The position numbers and the translations under genes were made by a program. This document shows positions 28,248-39,658 of a stretch of 64,000 nt of DNA, piece after piece. Under the pieces are notes generated by a model, which was given only the letters and a program-made list of their open reading frames with translations, did not search any database and was not told the origin of the DNA. The first letter of the stretch is position 1; every line of letters starts with the position of its first letter. Where the stretch lies: NCBI RefSeq assembly GCF_000745485.1, contig NZ_KN050694.1, forward strand, positions 345,470-409,469, read 5' to 3'. Source of the stretch: Methanobacterium veterum (lineage in GTDB: Archaea > Methanobacteriota > Methanobacteria > Methanobacteriales > Methanobacteriaceae).

Positions 28248-28847
28248 CTATGTTGGTAAAACTTTTTTTCCATAAAGTTCATTCAGCACCTCTGCAAGCC
28301 CAACGTATATCGCACTAAATCCAGTAAATATTCCTTCATATCCTGCAATTAAAGTTATCATTGAGTTCCCTGTTATTTCTCCTGCAGACAGCAGGAAAAA
28401 TAGTATTGCTAAACTAAGGAATACAACCTGTAATCCGCGGCTTATTTTCAATGTTCCTACAAACATTACCAGGGTGAAAAGTCCCCACATGAACAGATAC
28501 GCTGCAAGTGACACTGCATCCGGTGCAGCTCCGAGGTTCAGTTTTGGTATTATAAGTAAGAACACGAAGGACCACCAGAACAGTCCATAAGATCCAAAGG
28601 CGACCATAGCAAATGTGTTGCCGTTTCGATATTCCATTAAACTTGCAATAATTTGAGCTATTCCCCCATAAGCAAATCCCATAGCAAGTATCATGCTGTT
28701 TAACTCGTAAAACCCTGCATTATGGAAATTTAGGAGAACTGTGGTCAGTCCGAATGCTATAAGCCCTAGAGGTGCAGGATTTGCAGGAGTATGTTTTGAA
28801 AGCTTCCTCCCATCTATAGTTATGGTTGCAAAATCATCTTCAACTAT
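28248..28847 (-). CDS. satP: GPR1/FUN34/YaaH (SatP-type) acetate transporter with ATA start
   Basis: A six-helix membrane protein that moves acetate or succinate with protons. The family signature [11 protein letters not shown] and the matching [19 protein letters not shown] stretch are present, and length 199 fits. The signature lies upstream of the first in-frame ATG (28694); no ATG, GTG or TTG exists before it, and an in-frame TAA closes the frame nine codons above. The only sensible start is ATA at 28847, seven bases after GGAGG of a perfect GGAGGTG. It begins 26 bases after the acsA stop, so the two genes form an acetate uptake and activation operon. The alternative is a mutated start making a poorly expressed gene. 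Confidence 0.85.
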   Translation of the reverse strand: MVEDDFATITIDGRKLSKHTPANPAPLGLIAFGLTTVLLNFHNAGFYELNSMILAMGFAYGGIAQIIASLMEYRNGNTFAMVAFGSYGLFWWSFVFLLIIPKLNLGAAPDAVSLAAYLFMWGLFTLVMFVGTLKISRGLQVVFLSLAILFFLLSAGEITGNSMITLIAGYEGIFTGFSAIYVGLAEVLNELYGKKVLPT

Positions 28848-28873
28848 TTTTACACCTCCTTTTTTGCATTAAT

Positions 28874-30778
28874 TTATTCTTCAAGTGTTGAAATATCACC
28901 TACGTCTTCTCCCCGATCTCTTGCCCTTAAAACTCTTCTCATGATCTTTCCACTTCTTGTTTTTGGGAGTGAGTCTACCTGTGTAATCTGTCCTAAAACA
29001 GCTACAGGACCTAATTCATATCTAACGTGCCTGCTTAAATCTTCGATTAACTGGGTTTTAAGCTGGTAACCTTCTTTTAATATTACAAATGCCTTAATTA
29101 CTTCTCCTTTTATTGGATCTGATTTACCTATGACTGCTGCTTCTACTACTGCAGGATGGCTTACAAATGCAGATTCAACTTCAGAAGTACCAATTCTGTG
29201 CCCTGCAATTTTTAAGACGTCATCTGATCTTCCCTGGATCCAGAAGTAGCCGTCTTCATCTTTCCTTGCTATATCTCCTGCTGTGTATACACATCCTGGA
29301 ACTTCTTTCCAGTATGTGTTAATAAATTTCTCTTCATCATTGTAAAGTGTTCTAAACATTGCCGGCCACGGTTTTTTGATTACTAAAAGCCCACCTTTTC
29401 CAACAGGCACAGGGTTTCCCTCATCATCAACTACATCCGCATCGATACCAGGCAATGCCATTGTTGCTGAGCCAGGTTTAAGTGGAGCTATAGGTAATGG
29501 AGAAATCATATGCATTCCAGTCTCAGTCTGCCACCATGTATCCATAATAGGGCATTTTTCTTTTCCTACATTTTTGTAAAACCACATCCAAGCTTCAGGG
29601 TTTATTGGTTCTCCAACAGTTCCAAGGATTTTTAGTGATGAAAGGTTGTAGAGGTTAGGATATTTGCTTCCAAATCTCATAAGGTGCCTTATTGCAGTTG
29701 GAGCGGTATAAAGTTTTGTTACACCGTATTTTTCAACAACACTCCACCATGCTCCTGGATTTGGGTAATCCGGTGCTCCCTCATATACAAGAGTTGTTGT
29801 ACCTAAAAGGAGCGGACCGTAGAGTAAAAAACTGTGTCCTGTAATCCATCCAATATCTCCTGTACACCACCATAAATCTCCATCATGAATGTTGAATACA
29901 TTGTTAAGCGTTGTTGCTACCCCTACCATGTATCCTGCTGTTGTATGCAGGACACCTTTAGGTTTTCCTGTACTTCCTGAAGTATAAAGGATAAATAACG
30001 GATCTTCAGCATCCATTTCCTCTGCTTCCAGTTCGGCTGGTTCTCCTTCAATAAGTGTTTCGTAAAATATTTCTCTTCCACTTAGCTCAGACATTTCTAT
30101 AGGGATTCCAGTGTGTTTTACAACAACTACAGTCTCAACAGTCGGGCACTGCAGCATCGCTTCATCTGAGACTCTTTTTAAGTCTATGATTTTTCCTCTC
30201 CTAAATGTCCCGTCTGCAGTTATCAAAATTTTTGCGTTACAATCATTTATTCTTTCAACAAAAGCACCAACACTTAATCCAGAATAAACAACACTGTGTA
30301 TTGCCCCTATTTTAGTACATGCAAGCAGTACAACCATTAGTTCTGGACACATAGGTAAATACGTTGAAACTACGTCTCCTTTTTTAACACCTAAATTTTT
30401 AAGCGCATTTGCAAATTTGTTTACTTCCCGGTACAGCTCATAATATGTTAATTTTTTCTCATGTCCTCTTTCATTTACATATAAAACTGCAACCTGGTTT
30501 CTTTTATCAGTAGTAATCCATCTATCCACTGCATTATATGCCATGTTGATTTTACCGTTTACAAACCACTTGTAGAACGGTTCATTACTATCATCAAGTA
30601 CTTTATCCCACTTTTTAAACCATACAAATTGTTCTGCCTTTTCTGCCCAGTATTTCTCAATATCTTTTCCTTTTTCAATTTCTGATTCCCAGTCTTTCAC
30701 GTGCAGTACATCAATTATTTCTTGGCCTGGTTTGAAAACCCTTTCTTCGTTCAGCAGGACATCTGTATCATGTCTCAT
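28874..30778 (-). CDS. acsA: AMP-forming acetyl-CoA synthetase
   Basis: Converts acetate, ATP and CoA to acetyl-CoA through acetyl-AMP, letting the cell use acetate as a carbon source. The 634 residues show the adenylate-forming core motif [12 protein letters not shown] (about residue 263), the WWQTETG motif (about 410), the SGRSDD-like [15 protein letters not shown] hinge (about 515) and the C-terminal TRSGKIMRR with the lysine that is acetylated in known enzymes. I placed the start at the ATG at 30778, preceded by GTGGTGA; the frame is open farther but runs through a hairpin repeat. The acetate transporter gene follows directly. Confidence 0.95.
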   Translation of the reverse strand: MRHDTDVLLNEERVFKPGQEIIDVLHVKDWESEIEKGKDIEKYWAEKAEQFVWFKKWDKVLDDSNEPFYKWFVNGKINMAYNAVDRWITTDKRNQVAVLYVNERGHEKKLTYYELYREVNKFANALKNLGVKKGDVVSTYLPMCPELMVVLLACTKIGAIHSVVYSGLSVGAFVERINDCNAKILITADGTFRRGKIIDLKRVSDEAMLQCPTVETVVVVKHTGIPIEMSELSGREIFYETLIEGEPAELEAEEMDAEDPLFILYTSGSTGKPKGVLHTTAGYMVGVATTLNNVFNIHDGDLWWCTGDIGWITGHSFLLYGPLLLGTTTLVYEGAPDYPNPGAWWSVVEKYGVTKLYTAPTAIRHLMRFGSKYPNLYNLSSLKILGTVGEPINPEAWMWFYKNVGKEKCPIMDTWWQTETGMHMISPLPIAPLKPGSATMALPGIDADVVDDEGNPVPVGKGGLLVIKKPWPAMFRTLYNDEEKFINTYWKEVPGCVYTAGDIARKDEDGYFWIQGRSDDVLKIAGHRIGTSEVESAFVSHPAVVEAAVIGKSDPIKGEVIKAFVILKEGYQLKTQLIEDLSRHVRYELGPVAVLGQITQVDSLPKTRSGKIMRRVLRARDRGEDVGDISTLEE

Positions 30779-30797
30779 TCTTTTTTCACCACTTTTT

Positions 30798-30870
30798 GTT
30801 TCACTCGAAAATATGTTAAAAAATTCTATAATTTTCGAGGGCCCCCAAACACAAGTATTTGAGGGTTTTT
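30798..30870 (-). repeat. Copy of a dispersed two-hairpin repeat in the acsA leader
   Basis: Read on the minus strand: CCCTCAAATAC..GTTTGGGGG (hairpin), then TCGAAAAT..ATTTTCGA (hairpin), then GTG. The same order of parts is found on the plus strand at 59252-59318. It sits between the acsA promoter region and its start codon, so it would be part of the acsA leader RNA. The remaining upstream DNA to 31111 is AT-rich with TATA-like sequences and no gene. Confidence 0.6.
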
Positions 30871-31111
30871 TCAAAGTATGATGATTAATAAGTTTTTATT
30901 GATATTTATATTTTACTATTATTAATCATTATAAATATTGATTAATCATGATAAATATTAAAATTAAATAATAATTATACCGGAGTTATAATATTAATTA
31001 AAAAGTGTTTAAAAGTAAAAATAGAAATAGATTTTAAAATTAATGAAAACACTGTTTTAAAGTAACCATAGACTATTTTATAAAATATTTAATAAACTCA
31101 AAAATAAAAAT

Positions 31112-31639
31112 CTATTTTTTACCCAGCATTTTATCTACTGAATCTTTAATTGGATTTAACCATGGTTTTAGAGCTTCTTTAGTACTGGTTTTATTAGTAC
31201 TTGCAGTATTTTTATTTTCTTCATCATAATTGTTATATGCCTTATTTCGATTAACCACAAAGTCATTGAGCCAATCTGCCAGTTCATAATCGTGAAGGTC
31301 TCCAAAAAATACCCAGGCATAACCCTCATGTTCACTGCTTAAATTGAGGTAACCATCTATAATTTCACCAGACATTACAATGTGAATAGCCCTTATTAAC
31401 GGTAAATTCTGTTCACAAACCCCTACAACATGATCTAACTTAATTTTCAAATTAGTTTCTTCGTAGACTTCTCTTCTAAGGGCCTGGTCAAAAGATTCAC
31501 CTGAATCTACTTTTCCTCCAGGAAGTTCCCATTTTCCAGGGTTAGTTTTAGAACTTGTGGAACGTTTAATGATCAAAATTTTGCCGTTCTCATCAGTTAA
31601 TAAAACCCTTACTGCCAGACCAAAAACGTACTCTATCAT
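31112..31639 (-). CDS. Nudix hydrolase
   Basis: The 175-residue protein carries the Nudix box [21 protein letters not shown] (residues 41-61), complete with the metal-binding RE-x-x-EE. Such enzymes hydrolyse nucleoside diphosphates linked to another group; the substrate cannot be told from sequence. The catalytic domain ends near residue 128; a polar tail (residues 129-175, [20 protein letters not shown] and a final amphipathic helix) is extra and may mediate contacts. It stands alone between acsA and the thermosome gene. Confidence 0.9.
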   Translation of the reverse strand: MIEYVFGLAVRVLLTDENGKILIIKRSTSSKTNPGKWELPGGKVDSGESFDQALRREVYEETNLKIKLDHVVGVCEQNLPLIRAIHIVMSGEIIDGYLNLSSEHEGYAWVFFGDLHDYELADWLNDFVVNRNKAYNNYDEENKNTASTNKTSTKEALKPWLNPIKDSVDKMLGKK

Positions 31640-31864
31640 TTTGATTTACCCATATTTTATGCTATAATATTCATTCTCTATTTACATATATTAATACTCT
31701 TATTTTTGGACTAAGTTAAATAAAGAAAGATTTGTACAATCAAACTGTTTTAAAACAAATTTTCTTAAAATTAACATTAATGCACATAATATTTCGCATT
31801 TAGTTATATATAAAATTTATAGATCAATTTAATTTAGAAATAGCAGTCGATTAAGCAATAATTT

Positions 31865-31893
31865 CAAAAAAGAAAAAAAGTAAATGATGTTTA

Positions 31894-31902
<9 letters not shown>
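31865..31902 (-). terminator. Terminator of the thermosome gene
   Basis: On the minus strand ATGATGT and ACATCAT (7-bp arms at 31884-31890 and 31896-31902) enclose a five-base loop containing the stop codon, followed by a T-rich tract of 15 bases interrupted by one C. Confidence 0.65.
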
Positions 31903-33522
<1,620 letters not shown>

Positions 33523-33554
33523 ATTAATCACCTCAAAATTTTTTTGAAATTGCG

Positions 33555-33800
33555 GCCCTCGAAAACTATGTTTTCGGGGCATGTAAAAATTCAAAGAATT
33601 TTTACTGCCACAAAACTTTCAGTTTTGTGAGCATCGAAAATTTTTATATAAAAATTTTCGAATGTTCAGGAAATTTTAATCATAAGATTGAAATTTTCCT
33701 CAACCTCTAATTTTTATTTTTAAAAGTTACACAGAAAATCTCATTTGAGATTTCCTTTAGAATTCTATTCTTTGTATTTTATCAATGGGTTAGAGGTTCT
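33555..33800. repeat. Array of consecutive hairpins upstream of the thermosome gene
   Basis: Six inverted repeats follow one another: CCCTCGAAAA/TTTTCGGGG, TAAAAATTC/AATTTTTA, CACAAAAC/GTTTTGTG, the perfect 26-bp palindrome around CGAAAATTTTTA (33637-33662), GGAAATTT/AAATTTTCC, and AAATCTCA/TGAGATTT. AACCTCTAA (33702-33710) and TTAGAGGTT (33790-33798) flank the last part as an inverted pair. The first hairpin is shared with 17160-17187. A TATA-like TTTATAG near 33808 (minus strand) suggests the array lies in the transcribed leader. The rest, to 33976, is AT-rich. Confidence 0.6.
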
Positions 33801-33976
33801 ATAAATAATTTGCGTATACTGATTTAAAACAATTGCTTATAATTTAAGAAAAAAATGTGAATTTATTCAGTAAATAAAGACTCTTTTACATTTTGAATTA
33901 AACAATATTTAATATTTCGTCCATTTTTTAACTCAAATGTTCATCGTTATCTATTTTAAATTTAAATAGTCTTATT

Positions 33977-34462
33977 TTATTCTTCGATTTCGTATTCAAA
34001 TTCAAAGAATGGTTCCCCGCTGATTTCATCCTCTAAAAGATGCTCCATTTCATGTGAAACACCATATGCATTTGAACCTGTAAATTTAAAAGGCCCTTCA
34101 ACTTTTTTTAGCATGATTTTTTTACTCATAGGATTGAGTGAAGCTTTTATTGCATATTCGGCCTCAATTGTTGTCGTATATGGTCTTTTTACAATTTCTC
34201 TTTCCTTTTTATTTCCACATTTTTCAAGCCTGTAAATTATCCCTTCCTGATTTAAGATCACAGGATTTAAAAATAAAAATACATTTTCAAGGGTGTAACC
34301 TACCATTTTTTCCTCATCAAAACGGGTGATCTTTTCTTTTATAGCCATTACATTGGTAGATTTTACTTTAAGGCTCCAATCTCCCCCAAATTTAATTGAA
34401 AAAAGTAAAGGCAAAAATACATCCTGAGGAATTTTAAGCTTTTCTATGACTTCTTTTTCCAT
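33977..34462 (-). CDS. Peptide-deformylase-like protein
   Basis: The 161-residue protein has marks of the peptide deformylase fold: LFLNPVI (residues 63-69), a cysteine in the position of the EGC motif (EKCG, Cys82) followed by IVKRPY, and the zinc-type motif HEMEH at 137-141, where deformylases have HExxH. Archaea start proteins with unformylated methionine, so removing formyl groups from nascent proteins is unlikely; it may act on another amide. The first 55 residues do not match the family strongly. It follows AT-rich DNA and stands alone upstream of the thermosome gene. Confidence 0.65.
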   Translation of the reverse strand: MEKEVIEKLKIPQDVFLPLLFSIKFGGDWSLKVKSTNVMAIKEKITRFDEEKMVGYTLENVFLFLNPVILNQEGIIYRLEKCGNKKEREIVKRPYTTTIEAEYAIKASLNPMSKKIMLKKVEGPFKFTGSNAYGVSHEMEHLLEDEISGEPFFEFEYEIEE

Positions 34463-34996
34463 TAAATTAAATGATAATTGTTTTTTAAAATCTTCTACCT
34501 CTTTTATCTAAACACTCTCCATTTAATTTATTATCTGCTGAATTTACTTTACACTTAATGTAAGTTTAATTGAATTAAATTAAATTTTCAGCTTATCTTG
34601 AGTCCCATATGATTTATGTATTTACCAAATAATAAACCCTGCAGAAACTTAAAAACATGAAAATTTAATTATTTTATTTTAATTGATTAGTGGAAACATA
34701 TACTACTCTTAACACTTAGTATATCATTAATATATACTTTGTTTTAAAATTAAAATTATTATTAAACGTTATATGAAATATACTTCCATGATTATTTTAA
34801 TTGATCAGTGTGTTAATTAAAATAAATTTAACCATCATCATATTCAGCTTGTATAATCATATAATATACATTATACTTCAATTTTATTTTTTAACTAAAC
34901 ATTATTCAATATTGGGAGAAAGCTTTTTATTGTATTAGTTACAGATAAAGGCATGTCAAATTTGTTATATAAAACCACATGTGGAGGTGCAGTTGT
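34463..34996. other. Intergenic region, promoter of the small secreted gene
   Basis: Over 500 bases of AT-rich DNA with no convincing frame. TATA-like stretches are frequent, for example TATAATATACATTATAC near 34860. CCACATGTGG at 34975-34984 is a perfect 10-bp palindrome that overlaps the ribosome-binding region of the following gene. Confidence 0.45.
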
Positions 34997-35218
34997 TTGA
35001 AAACAAAAATAGGAGCCATCCTACTCATAATTTTAGCGACATTAGGCTTTTCTGAAACAATAGCAGCTCAACATGTTGCAGAAGAAGAGCATTCACGCAG
35101 AAAGACACACGGACCAGCAGGAAACAACGCTGTCATAAACCATCTGAAAATACACAGTAAATCCATAAAGCATCATTACAATTATTTTCAAAAGTTAATG
35201 GCCAAAGATCACAAATAA
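34997..35218 (+). CDS. Small secreted histidine-rich protein
   Basis: The 73-residue protein begins with a signal peptide (MKTKIGAILLIILATLGFSE, likely cleavage after TIAA) and has a short mature part with many His and Lys residues (LKIHSKSIKHHYNYFQKLM). The start is a TTG at 34997, nine bases after GGAGG at 34982; an ATG at 34979 would place the ribosome-binding site inside the gene. Function is unknown; the histidines might bind metal outside the cell, which is only a guess. Confidence 0.6.
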   Translation: MKTKIGAILLIILATLGFSETIAAQHVAEEEHSRRKTHGPAGNNAVINHLKIHSKSIKHHYNYFQKLMAKDHK

Positions 35219-35560
35219 AAAAAAACTAAATGAAAATATACCTATTTTTTTTAAACTTTTAGTTTATTATTTGACGAGAGATATTTACCCAATATTTCAT
35301 TTACAGTGGTAATCAAATTTGAAAAATTGAATGATTTACTTGTTTTTATATTTAATCTAACGTTTTTTAAGTTCATATTCATCTGTTTTCTAACTTTTAA
35401 AGTAGTTTCACACACCTAAATTAGTAAATAGTTGTAGATCTTTTCTATTTTTTAAGAGCGAAAACAGAGCTGGACAAAATATAAAAATATAGTTAGTACA
35501 TTATAATGACGGTTAACTATATAATTCTGTACTAGCATTAAATTGTAATGGTGATTAAAA
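35219..35560. other. Intergenic region with one weak minus-strand frame
   Basis: A 43-codon frame on the minus strand (35251-35382, MNMNLKNVRLNIKTSKS) is open but lacks a ribosome-binding site; I do not call it a gene. TATAATGACGG and similar stretches near 35500 may form the promoter of the following small gene. Confidence 0.3.
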
Positions 35561-35716
35561 ATGCCTAAATGGATAAGTGGAAAAGAAGTAAGCAAAGAAG
35601 AAGCAGGAAACTCGCTAAAAAATCTGGTTGAAAATGTATGTTTTAAATGTGAAACCCACAGCGACGAATGCTCACTTGCAAAAGCTGCTGCAGACATTAA
35701 AAATATGACAGAATAA
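35561..35716 (+). CDS. Small Cys-rich protein, possible zinc-binding
   Basis: A 51-residue protein, MPKWISGKEVSKEEAGNSL at its start, with CFKCETHSDEC at residues 27-37 (CxxC..H..C), a spacing that could hold one zinc ion or an Fe-S cluster. GGTGAT stands five bases before the ATG and codon use is normal, so it is very likely real despite its size. No family is recognised. It is cytoplasmic by composition. Confidence 0.65.
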   Translation: MPKWISGKEVSKEEAGNSLKNLVENVCFKCETHSDECSLAKAAADIKNMTE

Positions 35717-35875
35717 TAAAAATATTTAAACAGGTTTACAAAAAACCTCATATTTTTTCTTTTTTTTAAATTTAGTTAATACTATTTTTTAAACCATTCA
35801 ATTTAAATAATAAACATCAGTAAAATAGCATTTTACAAATGCAACTGTTAATTATTCTAAAAAATAGAAATTATA

Positions 35876-36028
35876 CTATACAACACTTGCGTATATAATT
35901 ATAATTCCGCAGATTGCCAGTACAAAATATAAGATATAGTAAAGATTTTTTTTTGATTTGTAATTGAGATATTTGTCTGCCCATGATTTTTTATGACTTA
36001 ATCTACTACACTGGTGATCAAATAACAT
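35876..36028 (-). CDS. Possible small membrane protein
   Basis: A 50-codon frame that starts MLFDHQCSRLSHKKSWADKY and ends with a clean membrane helix (YYILYFVLAICGIIIIYA). The hydrophilic half followed by one helix is unlike random AT-rich sequence. There is no ribosome-binding site before the ATG; the frame continues upstream to a stop with another hydrophobic stretch (SWIIFYSVF) but no ordinary start, so the true beginning is uncertain. It may be a remnant. Confidence 0.35.
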   Translation of the reverse strand: MLFDHQCSRLSHKKSWADKYLNYKSKKNLYYILYFVLAICGIIIIYASVV

Positions 36029-36578
36029 GAATACGCTATAAAAAATAATCCAACTATAAAACTAATAACTAGTTTAAAAACGGATTATATAAACTATTCT
36101 TTCTTAAATTACTTTTTTCCATTTAATAACAAAGTGAATAATTCCAAATATTAAATTATATATATAATATTGCGCATCATATTTACATATCGCCCTAAAC
36201 AAAAATTATACGTATTTTGAGGGCAGAGATTAAATTTTAGCCCGAATACTAATTTAAATGCCGCATTATAGAAAAAAACAGCCATTTCAAGTAAATATAA
36301 AAAATAATCTCCAAATCATATTTTTCCTTTTGTACTCAAACAAGTTTTAAAGGTAGCTGCAATTTATTTTTTAAGTTATTCCTTATAATTATGGATTAAT
36401 TTTATAGAAAAATAGGGAAATAATATGATATAATTCGTCTAGTGTTATTTAAATAATAGAACTTATAAAAATTCATATATTGGATTAGTTATAAATGAAC
36501 TAAAAGTGAATTGTTTTAAGGAATATTAAGTAATCATTTAAATTGATTTTAACTTATTGTAAATTAGAGGATGACAGA
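36029..36578. other. Intergenic region upstream of pheT
   Basis: About 550 bases of AT-rich DNA without a convincing frame. Several TATA-like stretches are present (for example TTATATATAATATTGCGC near 36155). Nothing else is seen. Confidence 0.45.
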
Positions 36579-38258
36579 ATGCCAGTTATAACATTTGAGT
36601 ATGATGATCTTTATAAAATTTTAGGAAAGAAAATCCCCAAGGATGAATTAATAGATCTTCTACCTATGATTTCAAGCGATATAGAAGATTATGATGATAA
36701 TGAGATTAAAGTAGAGTTTTTTCCAAACCGCCCAGACCATTTAAGTGTTGAAGGGGTTGCCAGGACACTTAAAGGATTTTTAGGTATGAAAAAAGGTCTG
36801 CCTGAATATGAAATAGAGCCTTCTGGAATAAATGTTGAAGTTGACCCTGATTTAGGTGATATAAGGCCCTACATTGCTTTTGGAATAGTGGAAGGAGTGG
36901 ATCTAAGTGGAAATAACTTAAAACAGGTCATGGAATTCCAGGAAGACCTCCACTGGGTTATAGGAAGGGACCGAAAAAAAGTTGCAATTGGAATTCACAA
37001 TTTAGATGTTATAAAACCTCCTTTTTTCTATGAAGCCGCAGATCCAGATAAAGATTCATTTGTACCCCTTGAATGTACTCAAGAAATGACTTTAAATGAA
37101 ATACTGCATGAACATAAAAAAGGAAAGGATTATGCTCATTTACTTGAAAAATTCGATAAATATCCCCTTATAGTAGATTCTAACGGTGATGTACTTTCAA
37201 TGCCACCTATAATCAATGGGGAACTTACTAAACTCACAGAAAATACCAAAAACATCCTTGTTGATGTTACTGGAACTGATGAAAAAGCTGTAAACTATGC
37301 CCTTAACATCATTATGACTTCTTTTGCCGAGGTAGGGGGCAAGTTAAAGTCCATGAATGTAATTTATAAAGACCGGCAGGTTCAAACACCTGATTTAACT
37401 CCCAAGAAAAAAGAAGTAAGCGTTAGCAATGCTTCAAATAAAATTGGAATAGACCTCACTGCAGAAAATGTAGTAGATTTCCTTGGAAAAGTTAGAATTG
37501 GAGCCGAAATTAAAAGTGAAGACATAGTTGAAGCTGTAATTCCAGCATACAGAATAGATATCTTACATGAAGTTGATATTATTGAAAATATTGCTATAGG
37601 GTACTGCTTTAAAAAAATAGGGTCTGAGCTACCGGAAATTGCAACTATCTCAGAGGAAAATAAAGGTGAAACTTTTGATAATGTGCTAAGGGAAATTTTA
37701 ATTGGAATGGGCTTTATTGAAACAATGAGCCTTATGCTTACCAGTGAAAAAGTGCATTATAAAAACATGAGGCTTGCTGAGGATGAACGTGTAACTGTAG
37801 CCCAGCCAATATCAACAGACAGGACCATGTTAAGAAAGAACCTCTTACAGGGATTAATGGAATTTTTAGAAGATAACAAACATGAAGAACTTCCACAAAA
37901 GATTTTTGAAGTTGGAACTGTTGTATTTTTAGATGAAACCTGTGAAACATGCACCCAAGATTATAAAAAGTTAGCAGGGGCCATAACTCATTCTACTGCA
38001 AACTTTACAGAAATTAAATCCACAGTAGCAGCGTTATTTGTAAATCTTGGGCTTGAAATGGATATTGAAAATTACATCCATCCCTCTTTTATAAAAGGGA
38101 GATGTGCCAAAGTTAAAGGCAGTATTAACTGGAAATCTGAAAAAATTGATGTTACAGGTTACTTTGGAGAAGTCCATCCAGAAGTTATAACCAATTTTAA
38201 CCTGGAATACCCAGTTATTGCATTTGAAATCATGTTTAAAAACTCTGAATTATTTTAA
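36579..38258 (+). CDS. pheT: Phenylalanyl-tRNA synthetase beta subunit
   Basis: PheT forms the alpha2-beta2 enzyme with PheS that charges tRNA-Phe in the cytoplasm. The 559 residues are of the shorter archaeal/eukaryotic type. The N-terminal part carries [20 protein letters not shown] (residues 41-60), the middle the B5-like region around [24 protein letters not shown], and the C-terminal part the catalytic-like core with [11 protein letters not shown] and the final [15 protein letters not shown] chose the ATG at 36579, eight bases after GAGG; 12 further in-frame codons upstream lack support. pheS is not adjacent. Confidence 0.95.
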   Translation: MPVITFEYDDLYKILGKKIPKDELIDLLPMISSDIEDYDDNEIKVEFFPNRPDHLSVEGVARTLKGFLGMKKGLPEYEIEPSGINVEVDPDLGDIRPYIAFGIVEGVDLSGNNLKQVMEFQEDLHWVIGRDRKKVAIGIHNLDVIKPPFFYEAADPDKDSFVPLECTQEMTLNEILHEHKKGKDYAHLLEKFDKYPLIVDSNGDVLSMPPIINGELTKLTENTKNILVDVTGTDEKAVNYALNIIMTSFAEVGGKLKSMNVIYKDRQVQTPDLTPKKKEVSVSNASNKIGIDLTAENVVDFLGKVRIGAEIKSEDIVEAVIPAYRIDILHEVDIIENIAIGYCFKKIGSELPEIATISEENKGETFDNVLREILIGMGFIETMSLMLTSEKVHYKNMRLAEDERVTVAQPISTDRTMLRKNLLQGLMEFLEDNKHEELPQKIFEVGTVVFLDETCETCTQDYKKLAGAITHSTANFTEIKSTVAALFVNLGLEMDIENYIHPSFIKGRCAKVKGSINWKSEKIDVTGYFGEVHPEVITNFNLEYPVIAFEIMFKNSELF

Positions 38259-38335
38259 ATAAAGAGTTTAAACAATTTCATTATTTAATTTTTTTTAGAT
38301 GCAATATACATTACTATTTTATTTTCAATAAAAAC

Positions 38336-38648
38336 TCTAATTCATCATAAACAGTATTCTTATACTATATTTAATTTAAAAAATGCTACTTTTTTAATTT
38401 TATTTTCAGTCCAAAAACCTAATTTCGCATTAAACAGTAATCTTTTATCCATTATGTATTAATTCATAAAAAAAACACTACTATCCATGTATATTTATTA
38501 AAATAATCCTAATCCATCATTAAATGATGATATTTTGTCCATATGTTCTAATTCATTAACACGCTACTGCCCTATTTTATCTTTAATAAAATTTTAATTC
38601 ATCATAAATAGTAATCTTTTTATACTCTTATGTGTTAATTTATTAATA
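38336..38648. repeat. Four degenerate tandem repeats of about 85 bp
   Basis: Units begin near 38336, 38419, 38508 and 38593. Each contains a version of AATTCATCATAAACAGTAAT followed by TTTTTAT-C and TATGTGTTAATTCATTAA. Units 2 and 4 are closest. The array fills the gap between pheT and the next gene; no coding sense is seen. The repeats may be old duplications or binding sites. Confidence 0.5.
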
Positions 38649-38669
38649 GTATATTTGGAGGCAAATAAG

Positions 38670-38930
38670 ATGACATTTGCTAAATGGGTAAAAATTATTT
38701 TGAAAAATCCTGTAATCAAAGATAAAAGAGAAACTGATGAACTTATTTATACTGTTGGGGAATCTTTCGATAAAAATCTTGGTAAGATAAACCAGATCCA
38801 TATAAATGGAGACCAGATAGTTATTTCATGCAATTCGCCAGAAAATAACGAGATGATATCTGTGGGTATACCCCTGAATTCCAATGTTTTGAAATATTAC
38901 TATGGTAAAAATTCTATGAAAATTTCCTGA
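38670..38930 (+). CDS. Small hypothetical protein
   Basis: The 86-residue protein is soluble and alpha/beta in appearance, with a basic start (MTFAKWVKIILKNPVIKDKR) and alternating strands later (IHINGDQIVISC). I do not recognise it. The ATG at 38670 is eight bases after GGAGG (38657-38661); a TTG at 38655 lies too far upstream. It follows the degenerate tandem repeat array and stands alone. Confidence 0.6.
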   Translation: MTFAKWVKIILKNPVIKDKRETDELIYTVGESFDKNLGKINQIHINGDQIVISCNSPENNEMISVGIPLNSNVLKYYYGKNSMKIS

Positions 38931-39055
38931 GAACCTTAAATCTCAGTCATAATTTATGCCAATTATTTTAATCATATTTTTTATTTTAACTACAATTTAT
39001 CTAAATACAGCACAAATACAATTTAAAAACTTTAATTAACAATAAACAGTTTAGT

Positions 39056-39466
39056 CTATTTGCCCATAACTGTAATTACAAATTTTCTATTTCTCGGACC
39101 GTCAAGTTCAACGAAAAAAACACTCTGCCATGTCCCCAAACTTAAATGACTATTTTCTACAGGAATAGTTTCACTACTTCCAATAAAAAAAGATCTTATA
39201 TGTGAATCCGCGTTGTTATCTATTTTATCATGTAAATAGTTATTATTCTCTGGAATTAAAGACTCTAAAGCATATTGAAAATCTTTCACCAGTCCAGATT
39301 CATTTTCATTTATAACTATTCCCGCGGTTGAATGCTTGGCAAATATATTAATCACGCCATCTTTTATTTTACTTTTAGTTAAAATATCATTAATATCCTG
39401 TGTCATGTCTATAATTTCAACCCTCTTGTTTGATCCTTTATTTAATACGAATTTTTCCATCTCCAT
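39056..39466 (-). CDS. YjbQ/UPF0047 family protein, second paralogue
   Basis: The 136-residue protein is a more typical YjbQ-family member than the one at 1190-1588. It has NIFAKHSTAGIVINENE (residues 40-56), ADSHIRSFFIG (about 91-101) and the LGTWQSVFFVELDGPRNRK block. Its biochemical role is probably similar to that of the other copy but sequence divergence suggests separate functions. GGTGAGCAT precedes the ATG at 39466. A small hypothetical gene is the next gene upstream on the same strand. Confidence 0.88.
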   Translation of the reverse strand: MEMEKFVLNKGSNKRVEIIDMTQDINDILTKSKIKDGVINIFAKHSTAGIVINENESGLVKDFQYALESLIPENNNYLHDKIDNNADSHIRSFFIGSSETIPVENSHLSLGTWQSVFFVELDGPRNRKFVITVMGK

Positions 39467-39658
39467 ATGCTCACCGTTTATAGATAATATTCTGCTTAAT
39501 TTAAATTAAATCCAGGTATTGATAGAAAAATACTAAACATATTTTATCCACTATTTCTCGCTTTAACCAATTTTAATCTATTTTGCTTCTATTATGTCAA
39601 TATTCATTTAAATATTTTAAAAACCCCTAAAAATTAATTATCATTTGCCTATTACAAA

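Noticed and set aside
28248..28694. Reading the acetate transporter as a 148-residue protein starting at ATG 28694
   Set aside because: That version loses the first helix and the NPAPLG signature, which are plainly encoded in the same frame just upstream behind a perfect ribosome-binding site.
34975..34984. CCACATGTGG palindrome as a regulatory hairpin
   Set aside because: Only five base pairs with no loop, and short palindromes of this kind occur by chance; no second copy was seen nearby.
35452..35751. 99-codon minus-strand frame
   Set aside because: It overlaps the well-supported small Cys-rich gene at 35561-35716 and has Phe- and Leu-rich shadow composition with no start signal.
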